This document shows positions 24,334 to 25,503 of a DNA stretch of 25,503 nucleotides, one piece after another. Origin of the DNA: a virus; IMG/VR virus record IMGVR_UViG_3300028829_004816, positions 1 to 25,503 of that record. One strand, given 5' to 3'. The notes under the pieces are model-generated. The model searched no databases, was not told where the DNA came from, and was given only the letters and a program-made list of their open reading frames with translations. A program made the position numbers and the translations under genes. Positions within the stretch are counted from its first letter, which is position 1. Every line of letters starts with the position of its first letter.

Positions 24334-25049
24334 GTTGTGGCAGTCGTCGTTATTCGGTAAACTATATAACTGTTTACAGATGTGCCAGAATATCCACTCA
24401 GAGAGTGATCCCAGTCTGTGGCTGTGTTAATTGTTACGATAAGACCTTTGCGTATACGAAGCTGAGAGGTTGAATTGTTAAAATAAACCCAAGATCCATA
24501 AATAGATCGCACAGCCCCAAAAGGGCTCGAAGGGCTATATGTATAAGTAAAGTTTGCAGAGCCAAGGCTTACAAATACTTCGTTAAAAGGTACACCTGCA
24601 GGAACGTCGTATGTAATATCTGCACTCGAACCTAGTTGCCCGAAAGTAAGAATGTCAATTTTATAACTTACATTGGAAGTGAAGAGTAGATCAGTTCCGT
24701 TGCTCTTTAACACTTCTATTCCGTATCCTGAAGTTGCCTTTGTTAAGTCATCATCTCTATCAAGTTTTATAGCTCTTACGCCATTGGCGGCTGAAAAAGC
24801 TACTTCCTGCGCCTGAGTTGAAGTAGCGCTACCTCCTATAAAATTTCCGTCTGATCGGCGAAGAGCTATAACTCCACTTTCTCCATTATTTGGTCGACCA
24901 GCAAGTATCTGGTCAGTAGCAATAGTTCCCGGGTTATAATTATAGGAGGTACTGTTTACGTTACTGGAAACGTAAAAATTTGGATACTGCTCATCCGTAT
25001 TAAATACGGTTCTTCCTGAACTATTCAATACTTCTATTCCGTATGCCAT
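24330..25049 (-). CDS. Fibre-like or virion-associated structural protein
   Basis: A 239-aa protein with no Cys, rich in Ser, Thr, Asn, Gly and Tyr and predicted to be beta-rich, as in tail fibre proteins. It has an internal repeat: YGIEVL at residues 3-8 (then NSSGRTVFNT) and again at 109-114 (then KSNGTDLLFTS). Small phage structural proteins starting this way are often found near fibre genes. The ATG at 25049 is one base after the previous stop, with GAGGG upstream. A fibre-assembly chaperone lies two genes downstream. The role is inferred from composition and context. Confidence 0.65.
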   Translation of the reverse strand: MAYGIEVLNSSGRTVFNTDEQYPNFYVSSNVNSTSYNYNPGTIATDQILAGRPNNGESGVIALRRSDGNFIGGSATSTQAQEVAFSAANGVRAIKLDRDDDLTKATSGYGIEVLKSNGTDLLFTSNVSYKIDILTFGQLGSSADITYDVPAGVPFNEVFVSLGSANFTYTYSPSSPFGAVRSIYGSWVYFNNSTSQLRIRKGLIVTINTATDWDHSLSGYSGTSVNSYIVYRITTTATT

Positions 25050-25050
25050 A

Positions 25051-25503
25051 TTATTCCCTCAATACTTTATACTCGAAGTTTAAGGTATCACTGGCGGAAG
25101 TGGATTCCTTTGTGACCTCGATCCTGAAGCTTCCTGAAAGCTTTACATAAGAAACTGAATATGATGCGGGTACATTGTCTTTTTCAATGAGAAGTACCGT
25201 CCAGGAGTCATCATTTGCAAATCCAGCTACCGAAATAGTTCTCGTGAAGGTTCCTGCGGATGCTGTGACTGACACAGTAGTAGACCCGGATGTTACGAAG
25301 CGGTTTACAGTGGAAGAGAAAGATATAACTTTCTTTTCGGACGAGTTAAAGGTCTCGAACCCGTAGTCAGCTCCAGAGGTTACATTTACCTGTACACTGG
25401 GTGAATCTCCAGTAGCAGAATCGTTATCTGTGGCTCTCAGAATGAATGTGAGAGTTGTAGGAGCACTCGGAGCACTAAATGTACTACTAATAGAAGCTCC
25501 AGA
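25051..25503 (-). CDS. Fibre-like protein, 3' part (partial, 5' end outside window)
   Basis: The frame ending at TAA 25051 is open to the window edge, giving 150 visible residues. A GTG at 25275 is only an internal codon, because the reading frame and protein character continue unbroken above it. The visible part is Ser/Thr-rich and beta-rich: TLTFILRATDNDSATGDSP looks like an Ig- or cadherin-like strand pair, and the end has SWTVLLIEKDN, GSFRIEVTKES and LNFEYKVLRE. It is probably a fibre or other surface-exposed virion protein. Confidence 0.75.
   Translation of the reverse strand, partial: SGASISSTFSAPSAPTTLTFILRATDNDSATGDSPSVQVNVTSGADYGFETFNSSEKKVISFSSTVNRFVTSGSTTVSVTASAGTFTRTISVAGFANDDSWTVLLIEKDNVPASYSVSYVKLSGSFRIEVTKESTSASDTLNFEYKVLRE

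Noticed and set aside
25276-25503. Treating the 74-aa ORF starting at GTG 25275 as a whole gene
   Set aside because: The same frame is open for 76 more codons to the edge with the same beta-rich character, so the gene is partial.
1-25503. tRNA genes, integrase or attachment sites, insertion sequences, defence or anti-defence cassettes
   Set aside because: None was found by reading both strands; all but about 0.6 kb is accounted for by virion, packaging or small phage genes on the minus strand.

Overview
The window is about 25.5 kb of a tailed double-stranded DNA phage, or a prophage of one. It holds the packaging, head and tail modules of a long-tailed siphovirus of the HK97/lambda type. Every supported gene lies on the minus strand, so the region reads from right (25503) to left (1). 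The composition is AT-rich. A lambda J-like tail tip, a G/GT-type tail chaperone pair and an HK97-type head suggest a Gram-negative host. The sequence does not identify the host further. No integrase, repressor, lysis enzyme, replication gene or tRNA is visible.

In transcription order: (1) 25503-23588 is an accessory and fibre block. It has the 3' end of a fibre-like gene, a 239-aa fibre-like protein, a 36-aa membrane peptide, a tail-fibre-assembly-type chaperone and a small unknown protein. (2) 23521-21400 is packaging: terminase small subunit, a small membrane protein, an eight-cysteine protein and terminase large subunit. (3) 21331-17378 holds an HNH nuclease, the portal, a small unknown protein and one ORF fusing the prohead protease to the major capsid protein, followed by a UUCG-loop terminator. 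(4) 17323-13638 holds the head-tail connector, a neck-type protein, the tail terminator and the major tail tube protein. (5) 13537-1 holds a second tube-like protein, the two tail chaperone ORFs, a 1749-aa tape measure, a Dit-like protein and a giant J-like tail-tip protein. The tip protein fills the left 5.9 kb and ends in at least 394 residues of uninterrupted Gly-X-Y collagen-like repeat. It runs off the left edge without a stop.

Most genes overlap or abut (TAATG, ATGA or 8-14 nt overlaps), which implies translational coupling. Three intergenic gaps, before the terminase small subunit, the HNH gene and the second tube-like gene, carry near-identical promoters. Each has a conserved block (CCT, 4 nt, AAAAATARTTCTTGAC) fused to a -35, then exactly 17 bp and a near-consensus -10. 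They divide the late region into packaging, head and distal-tail transcription units. The promoter before the terminase small subunit places the predicted transcription start on the A of the ATG, so that mRNA is probably leaderless.

The most notable points are this promoter family, the protease-capsid fusion with an internal ribosome binding site, the tail-chaperone pair whose frame relation needs a -2 or +1 shift rather than the usual -1, the collagen-tailed tip protein, and the two tube-like proteins. I found no defence or other non-phage system.
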